A stretch of DNA of 39,286 nt. It comes from Betaproteobacteria bacterium. GTDB lineage: Bacteria; Pseudomonadota; Gammaproteobacteria; Burkholderiales; Thiobacteraceae. The stretch is taken from the NCBI GenBank assembly GCA_024641855.1, contig JAHECG010000015.1, positions 1 to 39,286 on the forward strand, given 5' to 3'. Shown here piece by piece: positions 15,318 to 26,814 of this stretch. How positions within the stretch are numbered: the first letter of the stretch is position 1; each line of letters begins with the position of its first letter. Below the pieces are notes generated by a model. It was not told the DNA's origin, ran no database searches, and worked only from the letters and a program-made list of their open reading frames with translations. The position numbers and the translations under genes are program-made.

Positions 15318-16940
15318 ATGCTGCGTTTATCCGAAATCAAGCTTCCACTCGATCATCCTGAAGAGGCCATCCAAGCGGCTATTTTACAGCGCTTAGGAAT
15401 TGACCAAGATGAACTCCTGCATTACAGCATCGCACGCCGTGGCTACGATGCCCGCAAACTCAGTAAACTTGCGCTGGTTTACACTCTAGATATCGAAGTC
15501 AAAAACGAACCCGCACTCCTGGCGCGAAATGACCCGCATGTTACGCGATCCCCAGACCGCACTTATCATTTTGTCGCCCAAGCACCCGCCAAACACACAC
15601 CACGCCCAGTAGTTATCGGCACCGGCCCCTGCGGCCTATTTGCCGGTTTGATCCTTGCCCAGATGGGCTTTAAGCCCATCATTTTAGAGCGGGGTAAAAA
15701 AGTCCGTGAACGCACCCAAGATACGTTCGCTCTGTGGCGCAAAAGCCAACTCAATCCGGAGTCCAATGTGCAGTTCGGCGAAGGTGGCGCAGGTACCTTT
15801 TCCGATGGAAAACTGCATAGCCAGATCAAAGACCCGAAACACTATGGCTATAAAGTTCTAACGGAATTCGTAAAAGCGGGCGCACCCGAAGAAATTCTCT
15901 ATGTCAGCAAACCTCATATTGGCACCTTCCGCCTGGTCGGCGTGGTGGAGAAAATGCGCGCTACGATTGAAGCACTGGGTGGTGAAATCCGTTTTCAAAG
16001 TCGCGTCGACAATCTTGAAATCGACCAAGGACAAGTTCAAGCCGTTGTGCTTGCCAGTGGTGAACGCATCGCCACCAGCCATGTCGTTTTAGCCGTGGGG
16101 CATAGCGCACGCGATACCTTTCAGATGCTCCATGATTGCGGTGTTTATATCGAAGCAAAGCCGTTTTCTATCGGCTTTCGTATCGAACATCCACAATCAC
16201 TGATCGACCGTTGTCGATTCGGTAACCATGCCGGTAATCCGCTCCTCGGCGCGGCCGATTACAAACTGGTTCATCACTGTAAAAATGGTCGCTCAGTTTA
16301 TAGTTTCTGCATGTGCCCCGGCGGCACAGTCGTGGCAGCCACCTCGGAAACAGGCCGTGTTGTGACTAACGGCATGAGCCAATATTCGCGCAATGAACGC
16401 AATGCCAACAGCGGCATTGTGGTCGGTATTACGCCGGAAGATTATCCCAACAACCCGCTCGCAGGTATTACTTTTCAACGCCATTGGGAGTCGCGTGCAT
16501 TTGAACTCGGTGGTGGAACCTATGCAGCGCCAGGGCAATTGGTCGGGGATTTTCTAGCAAGTCAGCCTTCAACTCAACTGGGGTCGGTGATCCCCTCCTA
16601 CACGCCGGGCGTCCATTTATGCGATCTCAGTTCTGCTTTGCCGGATTATGCAATTGCAGCAATTCGCGAAGCGCTGCTCGCTTTCGACAAACAAATCAAA
16701 GGATTTGCAATGCATGATGCGGTGTTGACTGGAGTCGAAACACGAACCTCGTCGCCGATTCGCATCAAGCGCAATGCAGATGACTATCAAAGCCTGAATA
16801 CTAAAGGGCTCTATCCTGCCGGGGAAGGCGCTGGATACGCCGGTGGGATTTTGTCCGCCGCAGTCGATGGGATCAAAGTTGCGGAAGCAGTCGCATTAAA
16901 TATGCTACAAACAACCACCAATCATTGCGCAAAGGATTAA
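15318..16940 (+). CDS. FAD-dependent dehydrogenase, COG2509 family
   Basis: This is a 540-residue flavoprotein of an uncharacterised but widespread family. Residues ~1-70 form a small N-terminal domain (MLRLSEIKLPLDHPEEAIQA ... YSIARRGYDARK). A dinucleotide-binding Rossmann motif follows at ~97-125 (PVVIGTGPCGLFAGLILAQMG, then an acidic strand end IILERG). The family-specific stretch NVQFGEGGAGTFSDGKLHSQIKDP and a second set of FAD contacts near the C-terminus (GLYPAGEGAGYAGGILSAAVDGIKVAEA) are clear. The protein is probably cytosolic; its substrate is unknown. The gene looks intact. The response-regulator gene begins 34 bases downstream with its own AGGT-type ribosome-binding site, so the two may be cotranscribed. 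Confidence 0.9.
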   Translation: MLRLSEIKLPLDHPEEAIQAAILQRLGIDQDELLHYSIARRGYDARKLSKLALVYTLDIEVKNEPALLARNDPHVTRSPDRTYHFVAQAPAKHTPRPVVIGTGPCGLFAGLILAQMGFKPIILERGKKVRERTQDTFALWRKSQLNPESNVQFGEGGAGTFSDGKLHSQIKDPKHYGYKVLTEFVKAGAPEEILYVSKPHIGTFRLVGVVEKMRATIEALGGEIRFQSRVDNLEIDQGQVQAVVLASGERIATSHVVLAVGHSARDTFQMLHDCGVYIEAKPFSIGFRIEHPQSLIDRCRFGNHAGNPLLGAADYKLVHHCKNGRSVYSFCMCPGGTVVAATSETGRVVTNGMSQYSRNERNANSGIVVGITPEDYPNNPLAGITFQRHWESRAFELGGGTYAAPGQLVGDFLASQPSTQLGSVIPSYTPGVHLCDLSSALPDYAIAAIREALLAFDKQIKGFAMHDAVLTGVETRTSSPIRIKRNADDYQSLNTKGLYPAGEGAGYAGGILSAAVDGIKVAEAVALNMLQTTTNHCAKD

Positions 16941-16974
16941 GCGCTGGGTTATAACAGATGAACTTGAGGTAAGC

Positions 16975-17733
16975 ATGAATAAATTACATGTGTTAACTAA
17001 AACTGGAAAAGGCGCCCGTACGCTACCGAATTGCGATCAATTGTTATCGCCAAATGAGTGCCGGATTTTATCTCTCGTCAATGGCAAATTTACGATCGAA
17101 GATTTGCAGACGCGCCTGACGAATTTGAGCAATCAGGAATTTCATAAAGCGATCGCATTTTTAATAGCAGAAGGCCATGTCCGTCAGTTGTCGGATGACA
17201 ATGATGCCCTGGATGGTCCGCCCAGCATCCTAGGCGTCAGCGAGTTAGATGCAGAGAATGGCGTAAAAGCGTGGGCCGCAGCAACACGTGCCGCCGAAGC
17301 ATTAAAACAGAATGGTTATTTTTTGGCTCAGCAAGACCAATCTAGCAACACCGGCCCACAACAAATCCTGGTCATAGACGATGAGCAATCGATTGGCCAA
17401 ATTGTCTCTGTTGTATTAAGCAGCGCAGACTACGCGGTCGAATGGATCGACGACCCGCGCCATGCGCTAGAAAAAATCCTATCCATGCCGAATCTGTGCT
17501 TAGTATTGTTAGATGTGATGATGCCGCAAAAGAACGGTTTTGACGTCTTGCGTGAAATTCGAACCCAGGCAAATTTACATCGGCTTGCGGTGGTAATGTT
17601 AACCGCGCACGCCAACCCGGAATATGTTGCCGAGGGCTTACGCGATGGCGCGGATGGTTACATACTCAAGCCGTTCCGGCCAGAGAGTTTGATCCGCTAT
17701 ATACAAGACACGCTCAAGTCACGCCAGCAATAA
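16975..17733 (+). CDS. Response regulator with N-terminal helical domain and C-terminal receiver
   Basis: The protein has 252 residues. The N-terminal part (to about residue 75; LSPNECRILSLVNGKFTIEDL ... NQEFHKAIAFLIAEGHVR) resembles the small winged-helix-like domain seen in PatA/PilG-like and gliding-type regulators. A linker follows, then a canonical REC domain at ~130-248: acidic pair Asp135-Asp136 (VIDDEQS), phospho-acceptor Asp180 (VLLDVMMPQKNG), Thr210 (VMLTAHA) and Lys222 (ILKPF). No output domain follows the receiver, so it probably signals by protein contacts. No histidine kinase is nearby. It lies between a flavoprotein gene and a polysaccharide-synthase-like gene; a link to exopolysaccharide control is only an inference. 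Confidence 0.88.
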   Translation: MNKLHVLTKTGKGARTLPNCDQLLSPNECRILSLVNGKFTIEDLQTRLTNLSNQEFHKAIAFLIAEGHVRQLSDDNDALDGPPSILGVSELDAENGVKAWAAATRAAEALKQNGYFLAQQDQSSNTGPQQILVIDDEQSIGQIVSVVLSSADYAVEWIDDPRHALEKILSMPNLCLVLLDVMMPQKNGFDVLREIRTQANLHRLAVVMLTAHANPEYVAEGLRDGADGYILKPFRPESLIRYIQDTLKSRQQ

Positions 17734-17908
17734 GGTTATTAATTTATTTATCCCACGGTTAACTCAATCGGTCAGAATCGTATAAATTGAAACTACACTG
17801 TATCAGACGAATTAAAATCAACCTTCTCTGTAATAAGTGAACTCTTCACCACCAGCCGGGTCAACTAAAGGCTACCAATAGCGTTAACCCTTTAAGCTTA
17901 CCTCCTAT

Positions 17909-19279
17909 ATGCCAACTCACACACCAGCCAGTACACCTCAACGCGCCACGCTCGCGATGGAATTACCAGAGCGCCCCGCAGATACACTAGATTGGCTGCT
18001 GAAAATGGTGATTGTTTTATGCTTAGGGGCGCTATTCTATATCGCGATCAATGGACAGATATTTCAACCGATATTCGATGCCGCGGCTGTAAACGACTGG
18101 TCTCGGGCGATTGTCCGCCCCAGCGCTATTTGGATATTCATGGGTATCCTTATGCTGATATTCCGCACAGCCTTACTTTTTCGCTACCATCAAGCAGCCT
18201 CCGCCACACCTGAAACCGCACCCATACTGACCGTCATCATCCCCGCTTATAACGAAGGGCCGATGGTTGGGCACACCATCGATTCCATTGCGCAAGCGGA
18301 TTATCCACGTGATCGGCTAGAAATCTTTGTCGTTGACGATGGCAGCAAGGACGATACCTGGGATTACATCGTTACTGCTGCAAATCGATATCCGGGGTTG
18401 GTCACTCCACTGCGCTTTCCGGAAAATCGCGGTAAGCGTGCCGCACTCGAAGTCGGTTTTGAACGAGCCCGCGGTGAAGTCGCGATTACGATCGACTCAG
18501 ACAGCGTGATAGAACCGCAAACCCTACTTGCCATGACCGGTCCATTTCGCGATCCCAAAGTCGGCGCAGTCGCAGGGAAAGTAGCCGCCTATAATCGCCA
18601 TCAGGGCATCATTCCGCGCATGTTGCACGTTCGCTTCATCCTATCCTTTGATATGTTGCGCGCTGTGCAATCCACCTACGGTACCGTCTATTGCTGCCCG
18701 GGTGCGCTTTCCGCCTATCGGCTGTCTGCCGTACGCACCGTATTGGAGAAATGGCGATATCAGACGTTCCTAGGAGCGCCTTGCACCTTTGGTGAAGATA
18801 GAGCTCTGACCAATTTAATCCTTGGGCAAGGATTAAATACCGTCTATCAACGCAATGCCATTGTTCACACCATCGTTCCTGAAACCTACACCAAACTGGC
18901 AAAGATGTATCTGCGCTGGGAACGTAGTTATGTGCGGGAGGAATGGAAGTTTCTAACCCAAGTCTTGTGGCAACGTCCCTGGCGCACACGTTGGATTTCT
19001 TTCATCGACGCATTCTTTACCAATATGCGCTTCCCCATGATCTACATCAGCATGGGCTTGCTCGTCACACTCGCCTTTAGTGACCCACAGGCTATCTTGC
19101 GCGTGATGTTCGCCATCGGCCTGATGGCGACGTTTTACATGCTTTATTATTTACGGAGTGAAAAGTCGCTGGATTTCGTCTACGGTATCATCTACGCGTA
19201 TTTTGCGTTTTTCACCTTGTTCTGGATTTTCCCTTACGCAGTACTGACGGTACGCGCCCGCTCTTGGATGACACGGTAG
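17909..19279 (+). CDS. Processive family 2 glycosyltransferase, hyaluronan/chitin-synthase-like
   Basis: This is a 456-residue membrane glycosyltransferase. An N-terminal pair of transmembrane helices (~residues 30-50 and 68-90) precedes the GT2 catalytic domain at ~105-330: PAYNEG (112-117), VDDGS (142-146), metal-binding DSDS (196-199), catalytic-base region GEDRALTN (295-302), and LRWERSYVREE in the position of the processive Q-x-x-R-W motif. Several C-terminal transmembrane helices follow from ~375. The GEDRALTN and RW-x-RS-x-x-RE wording is that of hyaluronan synthases, NodC and related enzymes, so the product is probably a beta-linked amino-sugar or glucose polymer. The start is uncertain: no Shine-Dalgarno precedes the ATG at 17909, and Met17 is an alternative. 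A 175-base leader separates it from the response-regulator gene. Confidence 0.88.
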   Translation: MPTHTPASTPQRATLAMELPERPADTLDWLLKMVIVLCLGALFYIAINGQIFQPIFDAAAVNDWSRAIVRPSAIWIFMGILMLIFRTALLFRYHQAASATPETAPILTVIIPAYNEGPMVGHTIDSIAQADYPRDRLEIFVVDDGSKDDTWDYIVTAANRYPGLVTPLRFPENRGKRAALEVGFERARGEVAITIDSDSVIEPQTLLAMTGPFRDPKVGAVAGKVAAYNRHQGIIPRMLHVRFILSFDMLRAVQSTYGTVYCCPGALSAYRLSAVRTVLEKWRYQTFLGAPCTFGEDRALTNLILGQGLNTVYQRNAIVHTIVPETYTKLAKMYLRWERSYVREEWKFLTQVLWQRPWRTRWISFIDAFFTNMRFPMIYISMGLLVTLAFSDPQAILRVMFAIGLMATFYMLYYLRSEKSLDFVYGIIYAYFAFFTLFWIFPYAVLTVRARSWMTR

Positions 19280-19287
19280 AACAATGT

Positions 19288-19620
19288 CTACCCCTTGACT
19301 GTCCAACCACGTTTTTTAAGTGCCTCGATTACCACAATACAGTGGTCGCCCTGCACCTCAATAACACCTTCCTTCACCGTTCCACCGGAGCCGCAGCGTT
19401 GCTTGAGTTGCTTGCCAAGTTCGACTAACTCATCCGCAATCAGCGGTACGCCGCTAATCACCGTTACGCCTTTCCCTTTTCGATTTTTGGTCTCTAGTCG
19501 AACTCGAACCACTCCGTCAGCAGCCGGAAGTTTTGCTTGTTTGCAAGTGCAAGCAGCAATAGGTTGACCGCATCCGGGACACATTTTCCCGTGTGCGGTG
19601 GAATAAACTAAAGCGCTAAT
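19288..19620 (-). CDS. yciH: SUI1/YciH-family translation factor, probable AUU start
   Basis: The C-terminal ~75 residues are a SUI1 (eIF1-like) domain: RKGKGVTVISGVPL, LGKQLKQRCGSGGTVKEGVIEVQGDH. An N-terminal CPGCGQPIAACTC looks like a small zinc knuckle. The first ATG is at 19584 (98 residues), but the frame before it encodes SALVYSTAHGK, matching the RLVYSTETGR-like beginning of YciH homologues. Between the in-frame stop and that ATG the only near-cognate start is ATT at 19618-19620. It lies one base after the TAA stop of the SPFH gene and ten bases after AAAGGG. I therefore place the start at ATT (110 residues); ATG 19584 is the conservative alternative. YciH acts at the 30S initiation complex, like IF3. 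Confidence 0.82.
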   Translation of the reverse strand: MSALVYSTAHGKMCPGCGQPIAACTCKQAKLPAADGVVRVRLETKNRKGKGVTVISGVPLIADELVELGKQLKQRCGSGGTVKEGVIEVQGDHCIVVIEALKKRGWTVKG

Positions 19621-19621
19621 T

Positions 19622-20527
19622 TTATTTCTGCCCTTTGATTACGGTCATCGCCGCAGCAATCATTGAACCCATATCCGCCATATTATTCGGGAGTATGAGT
19701 GTCGTTCCTTGCTTTGCCACATTGGCGAATGCATCCACATACTTCTCCGCCACTTTGAGGTTTACCGCATTCATACCGCCAGGAGACTCTATCGCCTCTG
19801 CCACTTTACGAATTGCCTGTGCCGTTGCATCGGCAACAGCTTTGATCGCTTCTGCTTCACCTTGGGCATTGTTGATCGCTGATTGTTTTTCGCCTTCGGA
19901 GCGTTGAATAAACGCTTCGCGCTCACCTGTGGCAATATTGATTTGCTCTTGCTTACGACCTTCGGAAGCAGCAATCAAGGCGCGCTTTTCGCGTTCAGCG
20001 GTGATTTGCGCTTGCATCGCATGAAGAATTTCTTTCGGCGGCGTTAAATCTTTGATCTCGTAACGCAGAACTTTGACGCCCCAGCTCGACGCCGCCTCAT
20101 CCAGTGCTGCAACTACTGCAGTATTGATGTGTTCGCGTTCCTCGAAGGTTTTATCTAGCTCCATTTTGCCGATCGCAGAACGCAGTGTTGTCTGCGCCAG
20201 CTGCGTTATCGCCATTACGTAATCGCTCGTTCCATAGGAAGCTAACTTCGGGTCCGTCACTTGAAAATATAAAACGCCATCGACTTGTAGTTGCGTATTG
20301 TCCTTGGTGATACAAATTTGACTCGGCACATCGAGCGGTACCTCTTTTAGCATATGACGATAAGCAATACGATCGACAAACGGCACGACGATATTTAAAC
20401 CAGGGGCTAACGCCGCATGAAAGCGCCCTAACCGTTCAACCACCCAAGAGTTTTGTTGCGGCACGACTTTGACCGCTTTGATCACAAAAACAACGGCAAC
20501 AAACAAAATAAAGAGTGCTATTTCCAT
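19622..20527 (-). CDS. SPFH/Band 7 membrane protein (stomatin/QmcA-like)
   Basis: This encodes 301 residues. One N-terminal transmembrane helix (EIALFILFVAVVFVIKAV) is followed by a stomatin-type SPFH domain: VPQQNSWVVERLGRFHAALAPGLNIVVPF, the family hallmark, then TLRSAIGKMELDKTFEEREHIN. A long charged helix follows (~residues 170-240, AQITAEREKRALIAASEGRKQ), which makes oligomeric rings, and a C-terminal segment with glycine-rich or hydrophobic character. These proteins form microdomain scaffolds in the inner membrane. The gene follows nfeD by 17 bases, the classic partner arrangement, and GGGAG precedes the ATG. The SUI1 gene begins one base after its stop, so the three are probably one transcript. 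Confidence 0.92.
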   Translation of the reverse strand: MEIALFILFVAVVFVIKAVKVVPQQNSWVVERLGRFHAALAPGLNIVVPFVDRIAYRHMLKEVPLDVPSQICITKDNTQLQVDGVLYFQVTDPKLASYGTSDYVMAITQLAQTTLRSAIGKMELDKTFEEREHINTAVVAALDEAASSWGVKVLRYEIKDLTPPKEILHAMQAQITAEREKRALIAASEGRKQEQINIATGEREAFIQRSEGEKQSAINNAQGEAEAIKAVADATAQAIRKVAEAIESPGGMNAVNLKVAEKYVDAFANVAKQGTTLILPNNMADMGSMIAAAMTVIKGQK

Positions 20528-20544
20528 AATTAGAATTCTCCCAG

Positions 20545-20967
20545 CTAGGCTTTTGGTTTGTGGTGGGTAATGATCAAAGTGGAGCCGCGCATCTCTTTTA
20601 TGTAGAACGGCCCCTCGTGTGGCGTATCTTTGCTCTCAGGTTCAGCAGCCCATTCCGCGCCACGGTAAAATGCACGCGCACTGCCATCCGGATTCCAACT
20701 GATATTGGATACTGGCTGACCAATATCCAAACTTTGATTCGGTTCATGCGCCGCTCTACCACGGCGCACTCGCTGCAAAATCAAAGTGCCTAAAATACCG
20801 GCGATGGCACTTACCGTATATTGCGCGGCTTCGCTATAGCCAAAAAAAGCCGCAAAGCCGCCAATCGACAAAGCTAACGCCAGAACCAACATATAAAAGG
20901 TACCAGTCGCCAACTCCAGCACCACCAACCCTAATGCCAACAAAAACCAATATATATAGGGTGCCAT
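20545..20967 (-). CDS. NfeD-family membrane protein
   Basis: This is a 140-residue short NfeD. Residues ~4-70 hold two to three hydrophobic helices (YWFLLALGLVVLELATGTFYMLVLALAL). The C-terminal ~65 residues form an OB-fold-like soluble domain (QPVSNISWNPDGSARAFYRGAEWAAEP). It has no N-terminal protease domain, so it is the short NfeD1b-type partner. It is the first gene of the nfeD-SPFH-SUI1 operon, with a good ribosome-binding site (AGAGGAA). NfeD proteins bind SPFH proteins and support their membrane assembly (family knowledge). Confidence 0.9.
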   Translation of the reverse strand: MAPYIYWFLLALGLVVLELATGTFYMLVLALALSIGGFAAFFGYSEAAQYTVSAIAGILGTLILQRVRRGRAAHEPNQSLDIGQPVSNISWNPDGSARAFYRGAEWAAEPESKDTPHEGPFYIKEMRGSTLIITHHKPKA

Positions 20968-21066
20968 GTATTCCTCTTTATCTTAGATTTTGAGTAGGAT
21001 GCCGTTAGCATCGCTGAGGCAAGACTCGATTGTCAATGCAAAGCTAAAAGGCGGCAAAATTTGCAA

Positions 21067-21915
21067 TTAGGTATTAGCCGTTACTGGGGTTGCCGTAAAA
21101 AAGCGCGATTGCATGTCTTCCAATCCCAATGCTTGCAAAATTTCGTTCAAACGATCCGCTGGCTTCTTACGCGGTAAATTTTTATAGCTAGCAATAATCA
21201 GCTCATTTTTCATGGAATGCTCCCAGCCCACCAATTCAGTCACATTCACTTGATATCCATGCGCCTCAAGCTGTAAACAACGCAGTACATTCGTCACAAG
21301 GCTACCAAATTCACGGGTATGAATTGGGTGACGCCACAGCTCCGCCAAGGCATGCGCGCGAATAACTTTCGACTTATTCTTCTTCAACACGGCAGCCACT
21401 TCAGCTTGGCAACAGGGAACCAAAACAATAAAGCGCGCTTGCTTCTTGAGCGCAAAATGAATGGCATCATCCGTCGCGGTATCGCAGGCATGAAGCGCGG
21501 TGACTACATCGACCTGGCTTGGCAAGTGTTCCGACGTAATCGAAGCTGCAACCGATAAATTTAAGAAAGACATCTTGGAAAAACCCAAACTTTGAGCTAA
21601 ATCCTGGGATCTCTTGACCAAGGCATCACGCGTCTCGATACCATAAATATGCGAAGTATCATGCAATGTTTTAAAGAACAAATCATACAAAATGAATCCC
21701 AAATAAGATTTGCCAGCCCCATGATCAACCAACTGTATGTCGGTACGCGCTTGCTGAATCTCGAGTAACAAGGGTTCTATAAACTGATATAGGTGATAAA
21801 CCTGTTTCAATTTGCGTCTGCTATCCTGATTTATCTTGCCTTCGCGCGTCAGGATATGTAACGCCTTCAATAGCTCAATTGATTGGCCTGGCCTTATTTC
21901 GGGGATAAGTTGCAT
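21067..21915 (-). CDS. SAM-dependent methyltransferase, GSTCD/TRMT-like family
   Basis: The protein has 282 residues. The N-terminal ~60 residues are helical (RKLKQVYHLYQFIEPLL). The methyltransferase core holds QLVDHGAGKSYLGFILYDL (SAM loop), HIYGIETRDALVKRS (acidic residue binding the ribose) and DVVTALHACDTATDDAIHFAL, then VLVPCCQAEVA. The LHACDTATDDA and VPCCQ wording is typical of the Methyltransferase_32-type family that includes human GSTCD and tRNA uridine methyltransferases. The substrate may be RNA, but this is unproved. The gene is downstream of tRNA-Ser on the same strand, separated by that gene's terminator, and lacks an obvious ribosome-binding site. Confidence 0.85.
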   Translation of the reverse strand: MQLIPEIRPGQSIELLKALHILTREGKINQDSRRKLKQVYHLYQFIEPLLLEIQQARTDIQLVDHGAGKSYLGFILYDLFFKTLHDTSHIYGIETRDALVKRSQDLAQSLGFSKMSFLNLSVAASITSEHLPSQVDVVTALHACDTATDDAIHFALKKQARFIVLVPCCQAEVAAVLKKNKSKVIRAHALAELWRHPIHTREFGSLVTNVLRCLQLEAHGYQVNVTELVGWEHSMKNELIIASYKNLPRKKPADRLNEILQALGLEDMQSRFFTATPVTANT

Positions 21916-21972
21916 AGGGTTATTTTAAGTGAGATCGACGTTTAACGTGTTGAATACTCACGCTCACGAATG

Positions 21973-22002
21973 AAAAAGGGAACCCGAGTGGGTCCCCTTT
22001 TT
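21973..22002 (-). terminator. Intrinsic terminator of tRNA-Ser
   Basis: Reading the minus strand immediately after the tRNA: AAAAAGGGGACCC-ACTC-GGGTTCCCTTTTT. The GC stem (GGGGACCC with GGGTTCCC) has a short loop and is followed by five T. It begins three bases after the CCA end of the tRNA. Confidence 0.85.
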
Positions 22003-22005
22003 AGT

Positions 22006-22095
<90 letters not shown>

Positions 22096-22105
22096 GAAGG
22101 GCGCG

Positions 22106-22114
22106 ATTTTAACA
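22106..22114 (-). promoter_or_regulatory. Extended -10 promoter of tRNA-Ser
   Basis: On the minus strand TGTTAAAAT lies ten bases before the tRNA 5' end. It reads as an extended -10 (TG, one base, TAAAAT, five of six matches to TATAAT). A -35 element is not obvious, as is usual when the extended -10 is present. Confidence 0.55.
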
Positions 22115-22177
22115 GAAGCGAGGCACATTTCACACTTGCTCATAGACAAAATTCGATTCGTTCGCCAAACTCACGCG

Positions 22178-26172
<3,995 letters not shown>

Positions 26173-26180
<8 letters not shown>

Positions 26181-26781
26181 CGATCACATCCGCCCCCTTG
26201 GGTGGCGCGAATTTGAATTGATCGGCTGGTAGCTTTGGATTGCGTTCAAGTTTGTCGAAGCGAATGATGGTGGTTTGGCCAAAGCTATCCTTCAACTCCA
26301 TTTGCTTCAAGACCGCACCCGAAAACCCCATGCGGACAGCGGCAAATAGGGTGTCGCTCGATTTAGGCGCAGCTTCCAGCCATTCCAAACCATCCCGGCT
26401 ACCGACATCGCTCAAATTGAAAAACCGTTCAATTTCATTGTTGCCGGCCAATAAGGCTGCGGGTGAACTGCCCAGCGCCTCATCCAATTTACGCACCGTG
26501 ACCTGATTCAGGTCTTTGTCGTATATCCAGAGTTTGCTGCCATCGCCCACGATCAATTGTGCGTAGGGCTTATCGTACGTCCAACGAAATTTACCCGGAC
26601 GTGAAAATGCCATGACGCCGGAAGCTTGACTGGTATTACGTCCATTACGGTCGAGCACCGTTTGCTCAAAATGCGCGCGGGCGGTTTGAGTTTCGCGTAC
26701 AAAAGCACGCAAGCTATCGACACTACTGGCATTGGCAATATTTGTAATGGCCAAAAGCATGACTGCGTAAATAATTTTCAC
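26173..26781 (-). CDS. lolA: Outer-membrane lipoprotein carrier LolA
   Basis: This is a periplasmic chaperone that takes lipoproteins from LolCDE to LolB. I place the start at GTG 26781 (202 residues), because AAAGG lies five bases before it and the product begins with a clean signal peptide (MKIIYAVMLLAITNIANA|SS). The longer GTG 26799 start lacks a ribosome-binding site. The mature protein shows TQTARAHFEQTVLDRNGRN, GVMAFSRPGKFRWTYDKPY and QLIVGDGSKLWIYDKDLNQVTV, all typical of LolA. It lies between ftsK and rarA; the ftsK-lolA-rarA order is widespread in proteobacteria. Confidence 0.94.
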
Positions 26782-26814
26782 TAAAACCTTTCTTGCCACT
26801 TAAGGTAAAGACGG

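Noticed and set aside
17734-17908. Leader of the GT2 gene as a second riboswitch (CCGGGTC, TAAAGG seen)
   Set aside because: The GACGCAAAG core and the GAAA hairpin are absent and no consistent fold was found.
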